Below the pieces are notes generated by a model that worked only from the letters and a program-made list of their open reading frames with translations, ran no database searches and was not told the origin of the DNA. A program made the position numbers and the translations under genes. From Paenibacillus amylolyticus (GTDB lineage Bacteria; Bacillota; Bacilli; Paenibacillales; Paenibacillaceae), in assembly GCF_003719335.1 (NCBI RefSeq), contig NZ_RIAS01000003.1:310001-374000 (forward strand): DNA of 64,000 bases. The letters are read 5' to 3'. Shown piece after piece: positions 52,106 to 61,717 of this stretch (the first letter of the stretch is position 1; each line of letters begins with the position of its first letter).

Positions 52106-53419
52106 TTAATTCGAATTCACGGGAATATCCACTCGATTTACTCGTAATAGTTTTCCAGATGAGGGGGATAGAACATCAGGGTCTGTACCTAATCCAAAAT
52201 AAAAATCGCCATCAAGCTCCTCAAATGACTTGGCATACGTGTCCTGTGTGAAGCGTAAGATTTCATTCCATGTTGTCAGATCATTGGTTTGATAGACTCT
52301 GCTCACGTAGACATTGGCCTGCTTGCGAGTGTACGTTAACACATAAACTTTATCATCACGCACAAGTAGGTCTGTTGGCAACGCATTCGCATCTGCCAGA
52401 TTGACACGACTCGCCTGGTTGATATCCGTCATCACATTCAAAGACTTCGGCAACAGTTGACTATCATTGAAGACACCGCCAGCAATGTACACCAGCTTAT
52501 TGTTAAAATTAATATTTTTACCGATTTTGTTATACGGAACTGTACCTTGTTGATAGGTTAACCCAGGTAACATTTTGCTGCCGTAGACGGCTACATCTCT
52601 TTTTTCCAAACGCTCATTAATCTCCAGTATATTCGTTTTGTCATTCCATATTTTATTGGCGGGGTACATCATTCCGGAGGCATACAATTTCCCCTTGATT
52701 TCAAACAGGGTATAAGCTCTAAAGCCAAATGTGTTGATCGTTGCATACTGCTGCCAACTTTGCCCATCATTATGTGAGATTAAGACGGTCGGCTTGGTTT
52801 CTGTGCCAAGTGCAGCAAACAGCTTGCCTTGATAATATGCGAGATCATAGACATGAACACCCTTGGGCAGATTGCGATATTTGGTCCACACCCCTTCATC
52901 TAAGCGGTAAAAGTTGCCAAAGTCCCAGCTTTCACCATCGGAGTCATGACCAGGGATATACAGTTTTCCATTTAAAACCTTATAGAGATCAATCTGTTCT
53001 TCATCCACGTACATTTTTGTCGAGGGTATAATGCTCGGATTACTGTTCGTCACCGCCTGTGTCTCAAACTTGGCATTCGCTGCATCATAGTATACGACAG
53101 GGATCGGTCCCGCATTTTGTGCAGGTCCCGTATTGCTGCTGTTTCCATGACCTAAATAAATTTTACCGTTGTATAGTTGCATGTCCCATACGTTGTTGGC
53201 ATAAGGTGATTTGTTAAAAGCCCTCCCTAATAATTCCAGTTTGCTTGTCACATCAACGGATTGGAGCGGGGCATTTGACACTTGCACATCCCCTCGCTCT
53301 GTAGCCGCAGGTCTTATAGCCGGTGTGTTCGTCTTGGGTTTGGGGTTCCCCATGAGCATCCAGCCTGCTCCGGCGATAAGAGCCAGCCCAATCGCTGCCC
53401 AGGTTGCTTTCCTTTGCAT
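52106..53419 (-). CDS. Secreted beta-propeller-like protein of unknown function
   Basis: About 437 residues. An N-terminal signal/anchor (ATWAAIGLALIAGAGWMLM) is followed by repeated blocks of the kind LYNGKIYLGHG, LNGKLYIPGHD, YYQGKLFAALG, IKGKLYASGMM, NNKLVYIAGG, LDGDFYFGLG. Six or so such 'xGKLYxxG' units with HNDGQSW (an Asp-box-like turn) suggest a Kelch- or sialidase-type propeller. I start at 53419, eight bases after AAGGAGG; the longer frame has no site. Substrate or ligand unknown. Confidence 0.75.
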   Translation of the reverse strand: MQRKATWAAIGLALIAGAGWMLMGNPKPKTNTPAIRPAATERGDVQVSNAPLQSVDVTSKLELLGRAFNKSPYANNVWDMQLYNGKIYLGHGNSSNTGPAQNAGPIPVVYYDAANAKFETQAVTNSNPSIIPSTKMYVDEEQIDLYKVLNGKLYIPGHDSDGESWDFGNFYRLDEGVWTKYRNLPKGVHVYDLAYYQGKLFAALGTETKPTVLISHNDGQSWQQYATINTFGFRAYTLFEIKGKLYASGMMYPANKIWNDKTNILEINERLEKRDVAVYGSKMLPGLTYQQGTVPYNKIGKNINFNNKLVYIAGGVFNDSQLLPKSLNVMTDINQASRVNLADANALPTDLLVRDDKVYVLTYTRKQANVYVSRVYQTNDLTTWNEILRFTQDTYAKSFEELDGDFYFGLGTDPDVLSPSSGKLLRVNRVDIPVNSN

Positions 53420-53533
53420 ATCCGCATCCTCCTTCAACATAATCACTTTAAATACGTTCAAAAAAGATACAAATTGTATCTTTTTATAGTATGTAAAAGG
53501 TGCGTACACTGCAACAAATTTCGCCCTTTTCAG

Positions 53534-53575
53534 CAAAAAAAGTAGACGCTCGTATCCGAAGATATGAGGTCTACT
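53534..53575 (-). terminator. Terminator after bdhA
   Basis: AGTAGAC...GTCTACT with an inner TATC/GATA stem, then T7 on the minus strand. Confidence 0.85.
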
Positions 53576-53590
53576 ATAAGAATTGAAGAA

Positions 53591-54640
53591 CTATTCTGCC
53601 TTAACCAAAATTTTCACCTGATTTTTTTCTTTAAGCAGTGCTTCAAAACCGTGTTCTACAACCTCATCCAGTACAATTCGTTTGGTCACTAGCTTCTCGG
53701 CCGGGAAAAATCCTTTCTCCATCAAACGGATGACAGCCGGGAACACATCGCGATAACCGATGATGCCGTTCACTGTTCGCTCTTTCATCACAATGGAGTT
53801 TGGTTGCATTGGCGCCTCTTGTTCAAAAATGCTTACAATCATCAGTTCGCCACCAATACGTGTTGAGTCAATCGCTTGTTGCAACACACGAGGCACACCT
53901 GTTACTTCGTAGGCTACATCGACTCCCCCTTGCGTACGCTGGTGAATCTCTTCAACCACTTGAACCTCGGTTGGGTCAATCACAATGGCACCAAGCTCTT
54001 TCGCTTTTGCTTTACGCTCCGGTGACAGCTCCACAACATAAATATCGGATGCTCCGGATGCCTTGAGCGCTTCAATCACCAGCAGTCCAATTGGGCCTGC
54101 ACCAAATACCGCTGCCGTATCCCCAACGTTCAGTTTACTCTGGCGTACAGCGTGCAGAGCTACTGCAGAAGGTTCAACCAGAGCGCCCTGCTCATAGGAA
54201 ATGGAATCGGGAATGGCATGAACCATCTTCTCGTCTGCTGTTACATACTCGGAGAATCCCCCTCCACCCCCGGCCAGACCTAAAAATCCCATCTTGTCAC
54301 ACAAATTGTATCTGCCCTGTTTACAAGCTTCGCAATGACCACATGCATAAATCGGCTCTACAACCACACGATCACCGGCCTGAAAACGAGTCACCCCTTC
54401 ACCCACTTCAACCACTTGTCCGGAAAACTCATGCCCCATAACCACAGGTGCTTTTTCCCCTGTTAGCGGATGCGGATCCTGAGCAGGGATAAAAATCGGC
54501 CCAGCTGTGTATTCATGTAGATCGCTGCCACAGATCCCGCACCATTCCACTTTTATTTTCACTTTACCCTGTTCAATCTGAGGTTCAGAAATATGTTCCA
54601 GACGAAGATCTTTGACACCGTGCCAACGCAATGCTTTCAT
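53591..54640 (-). CDS. bdhA: (R,R)-butanediol dehydrogenase (zinc alcohol dehydrogenase)
   Basis: A 349-residue medium-chain dehydrogenase closely resembling Bacillus BdhA. WCGICGSDLHEY (catalytic-zinc Cys), GHEFSG (zinc His-Glu), PIYACGHCEACKQGRYNLC (structural zinc Cys set) and VFGAGPIGLL (NAD fold) are intact. FLGLAGGGGGFSEYV is a BdhA hallmark. It interconverts acetoin and butanediol with NAD(H). GGGAG abuts the ATG at 54649, so I start at the next ATG (MKALRWHG). A LacI-type operator lies upstream and a LacI regulator is divergent. Confidence 0.9.
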   Translation of the reverse strand: MKALRWHGVKDLRLEHISEPQIEQGKVKIKVEWCGICGSDLHEYTAGPIFIPAQDPHPLTGEKAPVVMGHEFSGQVVEVGEGVTRFQAGDRVVVEPIYACGHCEACKQGRYNLCDKMGFLGLAGGGGGFSEYVTADEKMVHAIPDSISYEQGALVEPSAVALHAVRQSKLNVGDTAAVFGAGPIGLLVIEALKASGASDIYVVELSPERKAKAKELGAIVIDPTEVQVVEEIHQRTQGGVDVAYEVTGVPRVLQQAIDSTRIGGELMIVSIFEQEAPMQPNSIVMKERTVNGIIGYRDVFPAVIRLMEKGFFPAEKLVTKRIVLDEVVEHGFEALLKEKNQVKILVKAE

Positions 54641-54676
54641 TTCATTCATCTCCCAAATAATTGATTCGTATAATAT

Positions 54677-54690
54677 CGGAAACGTTTCCG
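54677..54690. promoter_or_regulatory. LacI-type operator upstream of bdhA
   Basis: CGGAAACGTTTCCG is a perfect 14-base palindrome 37 bases upstream of the bdhA start. Nearly the same sequence precedes the divergent LacI gene. Confidence 0.75.
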
Positions 54691-54923
54691 TAAATTAAAT
54701 ATGTCACATTTGAGATACCCTGTCAAACATATTTCTCCATAAATATGTCAATCTCGTGAGTAAATTCGTCGATTAATCTGCTGTTTTGCGCTGATATGGA
54801 GAATAAACAATTTAGTTCTTCTAAGATTTCGTTTATTCTTGATGATAAATTAGAAAATTAAACATAAAAATGCATAAACTTACATCATTTTCAGTTTGTT
54901 GACGGGCTACTGGGTTTCTGCAA

Positions 54924-54932
54924 TGGTATAAT
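54924..54932 (+). promoter_or_regulatory. Extended -10 promoter of the LacI-family gene
   Basis: TGGTATAAT lies about 80 bases upstream of the GTG start; no good -35 is present at 17 bases, so the extended -10 is the main support. Confidence 0.5.
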
Positions 54933-54976
54933 CAAGTTATATGCATACTTTGCAATACATACATAAGCCGAAAATA

Positions 54977-54990
54977 CGGAATCGTTTCCG
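54977..54990. promoter_or_regulatory. LacI-type operator in the regulator's own leader
   Basis: CGGAATCGTTTCCG differs by one base from the bdhA operator and sits 23 bases before the LacI start codon, suggesting autoregulation. Confidence 0.7.
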
Positions 54991-55012
54991 ATGAAGTGAG
55001 GTCAATGATAAA

Positions 55013-56056
55013 GTGAGTAAAGAGCAGAAAATCACGATTAAAGATGTCGCTGAACGCGCTGGTGTAGGAATTGCTACCGTATCGCGGGCTATTAACAACT
55101 CGGATGGAATCAGCAGTGCAACACGAGAAAAGGTTATGCGTGCCATAGAAGATTTAGGCTTTGTTCCGAACACCTCTGCACAGAGTCTCAAAATCAGGCA
55201 AACGCATCAGATTGCACTTGTTGTTCCGGATATCCGTAACGCCATCATTCCTGAAATCTCCTGGTCCGTTGAGCAGACCGCGAAACAGCACGGGTACCAT
55301 GTTGTGCAGATTAACACAGCTGGCAATGCCAGAACAGAACTTGAAACGATACGTAATGTGAAGAAATTACACGTCGATGGTCTCATTTTCATGCCGCTTG
55401 CCTATCCAAAAACACTGCCCGGTCTTATTGACAAAGCACCTCTTCCAATCTCGATTATTAACTACGGAAAAAAATTGGAGCCTGGCATTCATGCCGACAT
55501 CGTCTCTTTGTCGCAACCTGAAGGAAAACTGGTTATGGAACATCTGTTTAAAATCGGAAGAACCCGTATTGCTTATGCCGGAGCTCCCAAAGATATTATT
55601 GAGGAGCGCTATCGTGCTTACGAGCAGGCTGTCGGTCATGTGGATATTTCCCTCGTTTACTTCGGAGAGGACTTCTCACTTGCTACGGGAGCAAGTGCAG
55701 CGGATTATTTCTACGGTTTGACCCATATGCCGGATGCGGTCTATGCAATCAATGATATGGTTGCCATTGGACTTGTGAACCGCTTTAAAGAGTTGGGCGT
55801 ACGAGTACCCGAGGATGTTGCTGTGGTAGGCGTGGATAACAATCAATGGACAACGGTGTCGTCTCCTCAGATTAGTTCCGTCTCGATCATGGGTGAGGAG
55901 GTCGCTCGTCTCGCAACGGAATTGTTGCTTAAACGGGTTCGTGAGATGAGCACTTCCGATTACGAACATATCCAGTTCGAACCGCGCTTGATTGTCCGCG
56001 AGTCCAGCGTAGCTATGATTCGCTCGTCAAACGCGATAAACAATACCCGTTCCTAG
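55013..56056 (+). CDS. LacI-family transcriptional regulator
   Basis: A 347-residue repressor. ITIKDVAERAGVGIATVSRAIN is the LacI helix-turn-helix (residues 7-28), followed by the hinge (TSAQSLKIRQTHQIALVVPD) and a periplasmic-binding-protein-like sugar domain. The start is GTG. Palindromes matching its probable operator lie both before bdhA and in its own leader, so it likely controls both. Confidence 0.9.
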   Translation: MSKEQKITIKDVAERAGVGIATVSRAINNSDGISSATREKVMRAIEDLGFVPNTSAQSLKIRQTHQIALVVPDIRNAIIPEISWSVEQTAKQHGYHVVQINTAGNARTELETIRNVKKLHVDGLIFMPLAYPKTLPGLIDKAPLPISIINYGKKLEPGIHADIVSLSQPEGKLVMEHLFKIGRTRIAYAGAPKDIIEERYRAYEQAVGHVDISLVYFGEDFSLATGASAADYFYGLTHMPDAVYAINDMVAIGLVNRFKELGVRVPEDVAVVGVDNNQWTTVSSPQISSVSIMGEEVARLATELLLKRVREMSTSDYEHIQFEPRLIVRESSVAMIRSSNAINNTRS

Positions 56057-56168
56057 AATGAGTACAAACTGATCCGTACACAATTATCGCAGTATCCATT
56101 CGTTGAATGAATATGTAATTTACGTTCTGCAATGGAGAGCAATCATGATGCTCCATGATGGAGATACA

Positions 56169-56206
56169 AAAACGAGCTTCTTATTTTCAAATAAGAGGCT
56201 CGTTTC
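56169..56206 (-). terminator. Terminator overlapping the end of the TetR gene
   Basis: AACGAGCCTCTTATTT and AAATAAGAAGCTCGTT pair around GA, then T5 on the minus strand. The hairpin includes the last few codons of the TetR gene. Confidence 0.8.
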
Positions 56207-56798
56207 TATGGTCGTTGTTCTCCAATATAGATAACGCCGCCTGAATGCTTTGCTCGATGAACGAACGATCCGGTCCCGATTTCATTAGCACGGTTAACCC
56301 GATCATCGAAACGACTAAGCTTTGTGCCACAAGCCCAGCGTTTAACTCATCTGATAACTCTCCATTCCGCTGACCTTTTTCGAGTGCTTCTCTGAAAATG
56401 ACCGCCAAATACATCTGATGCTCACGTGTTAACACAGCAAACTTTGGATCATGGGGAGCCAGTTCAACCATGGTGTTGATACAAAAACAACCGTGACTAG
56501 CATTAACTTTCTTCTCCTCTGATGTAATCCAGTCAAAAACAGCGCGCAAATCTTCTTGGACGGACTTACCATGACCTAACATTGCTCTAATTTGCGCAGC
56601 ATGTAAAGTGGTATATCTACGAAGCACATGTTCAAACAACTCCAATTTATCTCCGAAAGCCGCATACAAACTGGGTCGCTGAATCCCCATTGCCGTTGTT
56701 AAGTCGGTTAGTGAAGTTGCCTCGAACCCTTTAAGCCAAAATACATGCATAGCAGCATCCAGTGCTTCTTCTGTATTAAACTCTCTCTTTCTAACCAT
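56187..56798 (-). CDS. TetR/AcrR-family regulator of the divergent MFS gene
   Basis: A 203-residue repressor. ALDAAMHVFWLKGFEATSLTDLTTAMGIQRPSLYAAFGDKLELF is the HTH, with a C-terminal AcuR/YxaF-like ligand domain (SHGCFCINTMVELAP). AGGAGGGG precedes the ATG. It is divergent from an MFS transporter whose expression it probably controls in response to a ligand. Confidence 0.87.
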   Translation of the reverse strand: MVRKREFNTEEALDAAMHVFWLKGFEATSLTDLTTAMGIQRPSLYAAFGDKLELFEHVLRRYTTLHAAQIRAMLGHGKSVQEDLRAVFDWITSEEKKVNASHGCFCINTMVELAPHDPKFAVLTREHQMYLAVIFREALEKGQRNGELSDELNAGLVAQSLVVSMIGLTVLMKSGPDRSFIEQSIQAALSILENNDHRNEPLI

Positions 56799-56823
56799 AA
56801 CACCCCTCCTTTATTTATCGAAC

Positions 56824-56839
56824 AGTATAGTTATATACT
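56824..56839. promoter_or_regulatory. Palindrome in the TetR promoter (operator candidate)
   Basis: AGTATA-GTTA-TATACT, 6-base arms, 26 bases before the TetR start; a fitting place for autoregulation. Confidence 0.5.
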
Positions 56840-57059
56840 AACGCAATGATTCGAAAAGTCAAAATGTATTTCAATCATCAACTCACCCTACCCCTTCAAT
56901 CTACATTACATTCTACATTACATTTCAATGGCTCAATAACCGTGTCCTCTTTTTCTAATCAGGAGCCCTATTGACATTCAGAAAGATAAAATATATGGTT
57001 AATTCCATCTATAACATACCAATCAGTACAAAATAAAATGAGAAAGGAATTCGACACAA

Positions 57060-58292
57060 ATGCAACATTCTATGCAACATTCAAATAAGGAATCTTCAAC
57101 AAAACAGAGCATGACAGGAGCATTGGCATGGGTATTTGCCGTGTGTAGCGGTCTATCCGTAGCGAATATTTATTATGCGCAGCCCTTGCTGGATTCCATC
57201 GCACTCGAATTTCATCTATCCACTGCAACCATTGGCCTCGTAATTACCATTACTCAGATTTGTTACGCGCTTGGCCTCTTACTGCTTGTTCCACTCGGAG
57301 ACCTCGTCAACCGCCGAAAACTGATCCTGATCCAGATGATTTTATCCGCATTCGCTTTAATCGTTGTAGGTACTTCTGCTTCACCATCCCTTTTATTCGC
57401 AGCTATTGCCATGGTTGGATTACTAGCCGTTATCACACAAACCTTTGTTGCTTATGCGGCCCATTTGTCAGCCGACTCCCAGCGAGGGAGCATCGTAGGC
57501 CGGGTAACCAGTGGAATTGTTATTGGCATCTTGCTTGCACGATCTGTGGCCGGTTTGATGAACGACTGGCTTGGCTGGAGATCTGTATATTTATTTTCAG
57601 CCAGTCTCACGTTGATCAGTGTATTTGTATTAGGGCGCATGCTCCCTCAACGATCGTTCAAACAGTCCAAGCTTGGCTACCTGCAATTGCTGGCTTCCAC
57701 GCTGCGACTATATAGAGAGTTGCATGTACTTCGAATCCGCGGGTTGCTAGCCATGTTGATTTTTATGTCCTTCAGCATATTGTGGACTGCCATTGTGTTA
57801 CCACTCAGTGCGACCCCAATATCGTTATCCCACGCTGCTATAGGCGCATTTGGCTTTGCAGGCCTTGCTGGAGCACTCGCTGCCGCCAAAGCAGGCAAAC
57901 AAGCCGATCAAGGTTCTGGACAGAAAACAACCGGTATTTCCCTCATGATTTTAGTGTTATCCTGGATTCCTACCAGCTTGTTACATACTTCATTATGGTT
58001 TCTGGTTGTAGGTGTGATCCTGCTTGATCTTGCTGTGCAAGCTGTACATGTGACCAATCAAAGTCTGATTTATCAAGTCCGTCCGGAAGCTCAAAGCCGA
58101 TTAACTGCCTCGTATATGATCTTTTATTCCATCGGCAGCGCAGTTGGTTCCATTATTTCTACACAAGTGTATGCCTCGTCAGGCTGGAGGGGAGTGTGTA
58201 TATTAGGTGCGGGCGTCAGTATAACGGCTTTGCTGGTATGGATCGCGGATCGTCTGTCGGAACGGTTCGTTGCAGCGAGGCGTGATCACTAA
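57060..58292 (+). CDS. MFS transporter
   Basis: A 410-residue major facilitator with twelve hydrophobic helices. LVPLGDLVNRRKLILIQM is the conserved loop-2/3 'GxLaDrxGrR' motif A variant; SVANIYYAQPLLDSIA near the N-terminus is shared with YfcJ/YnfM-like permeases. It may efflux a compound sensed by the divergent TetR regulator. The first residues contain a tandem MQHS repeat; the second Met is also a possible start. Confidence 0.85.
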   Translation: MQHSMQHSNKESSTKQSMTGALAWVFAVCSGLSVANIYYAQPLLDSIALEFHLSTATIGLVITITQICYALGLLLLVPLGDLVNRRKLILIQMILSAFALIVVGTSASPSLLFAAIAMVGLLAVITQTFVAYAAHLSADSQRGSIVGRVTSGIVIGILLARSVAGLMNDWLGWRSVYLFSASLTLISVFVLGRMLPQRSFKQSKLGYLQLLASTLRLYRELHVLRIRGLLAMLIFMSFSILWTAIVLPLSATPISLSHAAIGAFGFAGLAGALAAAKAGKQADQGSGQKTTGISLMILVLSWIPTSLLHTSLWFLVVGVILLDLAVQAVHVTNQSLIYQVRPEAQSRLTASYMIFYSIGSAVGSIISTQVYASSGWRGVCILGAGVSITALLVWIADRLSERFVAARRDH

Positions 58293-58315
58293 CAATGGTT
58301 GAAATTGTTTCATCA

Positions 58316-58353
58316 AAAAACGAGCTTCTCATTCAATGACAAGAAGCTCGTTT
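58316..58353. terminator. Bidirectional terminator between MFS and HD-GYP genes
   Basis: AAAACGAGCTTCT-N12-AGAAGCTCGTTTT, a perfect stem with A/T tracts on both sides, between convergent genes. Confidence 0.88.
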
Positions 58354-58375
58354 TGACTGTTTTCTTTTTTTGGGC

Positions 58376-59488
58376 TTAAATCAGCAATTCGTTAATGGAA
58401 AGAGTGCGCTCTTTGGACAGATCACGATACTGTTCGGACTCCACTTTAATAAGCGGTTTGAAAATATCGGACGCATTGTTCATGACAATAACGCCTTTCT
58501 CTCCATTGCTTAGCAGCACCTGTTTGCCAATAAAGTTAGGCAGCAAATGCTGCATTAGTGCTTGAACCGCCTTTTCATTCAATTTACCGAATCCCATGCC
58601 ATAGATATCTCTGAGATTGTTAATCAGGTTCGGATTGCTCGCTCCATGTTTACCGGTCCGCATACCAATATAGATATCAGCTACGGACACAATTTGAGTA
58701 TACGGATGAATCTCACCTTTTCCGAGTTGCATTGGATACCCTGATCCATCTTCACGCTCATGATGCTGTAAAGCAACCAAAGCCGTGGCTTCATCTGTCA
58801 TGGAGTTCTTAATGATTTCATGTCCGTAGATCGTATGACGTTGCAATTCAAGCTGTTCTTCTGCAGTCAACGGTTCTGTTTTATTTCGAATTCGGAGTGA
58901 AACCTTACACTTGCCGATATCGTGCAAGTACCCTCCCCGGCTGATCTTGTAACATTCTTCCTGAGAATACCCTAGCCAGCTCGCAATATAGAAGGATAAC
59001 AGACCTACCTGTATGGAATGGGTATAGTTGTTAACGTCATCGCGTTCCAGCATCATCAGGAGATGTACAACGTCCTTTTGCTCATCAAGTCCGTCCACCA
59101 TAGGCTGCAGCGCATCATCTACCATCGTCGCATTAAACTTGCCCACGGTCAGCGCTTCCAGAAATGCATTCTGATAGTTATGTACAGTCTGAAGGAATTG
59201 AGACTTCATCTCTTCTTCAGGAGGTTGTTCACCAGTGCTTGTCCCGCTAGAACTACTGTTACTTCTGGATTCCGATGCGTGTTTCATGGAAGCTGCGAAA
59301 AACTCTGCTTCGGTAATTCCTTCCTCACGCAATTCAATGTCTACGTAATCTACCCGATGTTGCATAAGCAAGGTAATATCCTCGCTTCGAATGACAGTCC
59401 CCTTTCCGAGAATGTGCAGTCCTGCATCACTAAACGTATCCGCTGTCAGACGGTCCCCGTCTTGCAGGTTCATAATATGGATTCTCAA
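58376..59488 (-). CDS. HD-GYP cyclic-di-GMP phosphodiesterase-like protein
   Basis: A 370-residue protein. A DUF3391-like N-terminal segment (about 1-130) is followed by an HD-GYP domain with YLHDIGK (HD) and HHEREDGSGYP (GYP) intact. It should hydrolyse c-di-GMP. A Ser/Gly-rich linker (about 70-90) separates the parts. The start is TTG, seven bases after GGGGGAG. No receiver domain, so its input is unclear. Confidence 0.88.
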   Translation of the reverse strand: MRIHIMNLQDGDRLTADTFSDAGLHILGKGTVIRSEDITLLMQHRVDYVDIELREEGITEAEFFAASMKHASESRSNSSSSGTSTGEQPPEEEMKSQFLQTVHNYQNAFLEALTVGKFNATMVDDALQPMVDGLDEQKDVVHLLMMLERDDVNNYTHSIQVGLLSFYIASWLGYSQEECYKISRGGYLHDIGKCKVSLRIRNKTEPLTAEEQLELQRHTIYGHEIIKNSMTDEATALVALQHHEREDGSGYPMQLGKGEIHPYTQIVSVADIYIGMRTGKHGASNPNLINNLRDIYGMGFGKLNEKAVQALMQHLLPNFIGKQVLLSNGEKGVIVMNNASDIFKPLIKVESEQYRDLSKERTLSINELLI

Positions 59489-59846
59489 TCGGAACTCCCC
59501 CTGAACAAATGATTATAGTTAACAACCCCGGATGATCGGGGCCGAGACATACTTATACATCTTATATCGTTTGAATCCCGCATTTTCTACATAGTCCAAA
59601 CGACCTTAATCATTTAGACAAAAATGAACACCTAAGACTTTATCCTCATAGGTAATAAGGTATTATCCCGGTTTTTAATTTCGCGTATACGAGATTTTAT
59701 AACTTTTTCACGTGTCCCCAAGCAAATAAAACGAAACAACCTTAATAAAAAAGGAGTCCCAACACATGGTTTGGACCCCTGATTCATGACCAATTTATTA
59801 CAATGCGACTTACGATTTGAGAACGATTCAACCGTCCAGAGCGTCT
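59489..59846. other. Intergenic region upstream of the HD-GYP gene and downstream of the UbiD gene
   Basis: About 360 bases without a gene. It should hold the HD-GYP promoter. At its lower-stem end it has the UbiD terminator at 59747-59779. Confidence 0.5.
59747..59779 (-). terminator. Terminator after the UbiD-family gene
   Basis: GGGGTCCAAAC and GTTGGGACTCC pair on the minus strand and are followed by T6. Confidence 0.8.
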
Positions 59847-59847
59847 C

Positions 59848-61683
59848 TTAAAGTTTAATGGATTCCAAACTTGCACCTTTTACGAAAAAACGTTCAATGC
59901 CCTTCTCCACCGATGCATCGGGAATGAGCGGCGGCGCCTGATGTGGTTTCACCCGCGCATCGATAATGAGCTGGTCACAGCCCCAGTGCTTGTGATTATA
60001 ACTGCTATTCACTCCATACATGTCATGTGACGGGTTGCTGCGCGTAAACGTAGCCCATAAGAAGTTACTGAGGTTTGCACTCAGGAACGAACTGTCATCG
60101 CACACGATAATCACAGGGCATGATTCCAGTCCCCCACGCTCTTGCAGAACATCTGTAAACTCTCGCATCTCCCGCGCAGTATCTTCATACGTAGTGAAGG
60201 CCGATGTCTGGATGGAAACCATGCCCGGCATGATCAGTTGCGGATTGTCATAACCCCGTATATTCTTCAACGATTCCGGCACGTCTTTGCACAATTCACG
60301 AATCTTGTCTCCGTAAGCCGCCATAACCACCTTGCTGCCACTGTTGAGCCCCGTACCTGAGTAGTCGAGTGTATCAATCGTGGTATGCGTATGAAAATGA
60401 ATATCCCTTTGCAGATCCATCCGTTCCAAAATATAAGTCAGAAATTCAACTTCTTTATGCGTATCCAGTGGTTGCTGATCCTCAGCCGTAATAAACAGAT
60501 ACTTCGCCAAGCTGAGTTGACCTGTTCCCAAAATTCGATTGGCAATGGTCAACAGCTCGGTTGGTTGCTTCACATCGGTATAAGGAGTATAACGCTCACT
60601 GCCGATGGCGAATAACAAAGGATGAACCCCAGCAGCATCTACAGCATGCACTTCTTTCACACCCGGAATTTCCTGTTTGATGGCATCTCCCGTAATTTCA
60701 TGAATAAGATCGCCAAATGCCGTATCTTCTTGCGGTGGACGTCCTACAACCGTAAATGGCCAGATCGCGTTCGGTTTAGCATATACTTTATGAACACGCA
60801 TAAGCGGGAATTCGTGAGTCAGGCTATAGTAACCCAAATGGTCGCCAAAAGGACCTTCCGGCTTGGTCTCACCAGGATAAATCTCCCCCGTAATGACAAA
60901 ATCCGCGTCATTGCTAATGCAGTACCCATCCTTGTAGCTATATCTGAAGCGGCGTCCGGCAAGCAGGCCGGCAAAGGTCATCTCACTTAATCCTTCCGGA
61001 AGTGGCATGACTGCGGATAATGTATGTGCTGGTGGGCCGCCGATGAAAATGCTAACTTTCAGCGGTTCGCCTTTTTTCACAGCTTTGGCTTGATGGATTC
61101 CGATTCCACGATGAATTTGATAATGTAATCCAATCTCTTTATTCATCTCATAGTCGTTGCCACTCAGCTGTACACGGTACATGCCCAGATTGGAATTCAT
61201 AATGCCCGGTTTGTCCGGGTCTTCCGAATACACCTGCGGCAAGGTCACAAATGCTCCTCCATCCATCGGCCAGTGTTTGATGAGCGGCAGATCGGAAATC
61301 TGAATCTCCTGCGCCGATACCGGAAGGCTGATGGATTTTTGCTTCGGCAAGGCCTGCCAGGCGGCAAGTCCTGTTCGAATATGCTTGAACGGCGTCTTGA
61401 GCGCCTTCATAGGGTCGTCTCGCACATCCATAACGCGCTGTACACCTTCCAGTGTCTCGCGGAACATGAACTTACTTCGTTCAACGGTGCCGAATAGATT
61501 CGATACGGCTTTGAACTTGGAACCTTTAACATTTTCAAATAACAGCGCCGGGCCCTTAGCCTCGTGCACCTTCATGTGAATCGCAGCCATCTCCAGGTTC
61601 GGATCAACCTCTTCCTTAACCCTGATCAGATGACCATGCTGCTCCAGATCGTTTATACAATCTTCCATATTGCGATATTTCAT
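59848..61683 (-). CDS. UbiD-family prenylated-FMN decarboxylase
   Basis: A 611-residue UbiD decarboxylase. MNKEIGLHYQIHRGIGIHQAKA aligns with the prFMN/Mn-binding N-x-G-x-Y-R-x-Q strand region, FGDHLGYYSLTHEFPLMRVHKV is the GHHxGYY-type signature, and ALLFENVKG is the N-terminal family motif. Members decarboxylate aromatic or alpha,beta-unsaturated acids (ubiquinone/menaquinone precursors, phenolic acids). It is about 100 residues longer than E. coli UbiD, like the long Firmicutes members. No UbiX flavin prenyltransferase is in the window. GGAGCC lies eight bases before the ATG. Confidence 0.87.
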   Translation of the reverse strand: MKYRNMEDCINDLEQHGHLIRVKEEVDPNLEMAAIHMKVHEAKGPALLFENVKGSKFKAVSNLFGTVERSKFMFRETLEGVQRVMDVRDDPMKALKTPFKHIRTGLAAWQALPKQKSISLPVSAQEIQISDLPLIKHWPMDGGAFVTLPQVYSEDPDKPGIMNSNLGMYRVQLSGNDYEMNKEIGLHYQIHRGIGIHQAKAVKKGEPLKVSIFIGGPPAHTLSAVMPLPEGLSEMTFAGLLAGRRFRYSYKDGYCISNDADFVITGEIYPGETKPEGPFGDHLGYYSLTHEFPLMRVHKVYAKPNAIWPFTVVGRPPQEDTAFGDLIHEITGDAIKQEIPGVKEVHAVDAAGVHPLLFAIGSERYTPYTDVKQPTELLTIANRILGTGQLSLAKYLFITAEDQQPLDTHKEVEFLTYILERMDLQRDIHFHTHTTIDTLDYSGTGLNSGSKVVMAAYGDKIRELCKDVPESLKNIRGYDNPQLIMPGMVSIQTSAFTTYEDTAREMREFTDVLQERGGLESCPVIIVCDDSSFLSANLSNFLWATFTRSNPSHDMYGVNSSYNHKHWGCDQLIIDARVKPHQAPPLIPDASVEKGIERFFVKGASLESIKL

Positions 61684-61717
61684 CGTATGGCTCCATTCTG
61701 TGTATAATAAAAATCGC

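Noticed and set aside
54898-54932. TTGACG as -35 for the LacI-family gene
   Set aside because: The spacing to TATAAT is about 22 bases, too long; the extended -10 is a better explanation.
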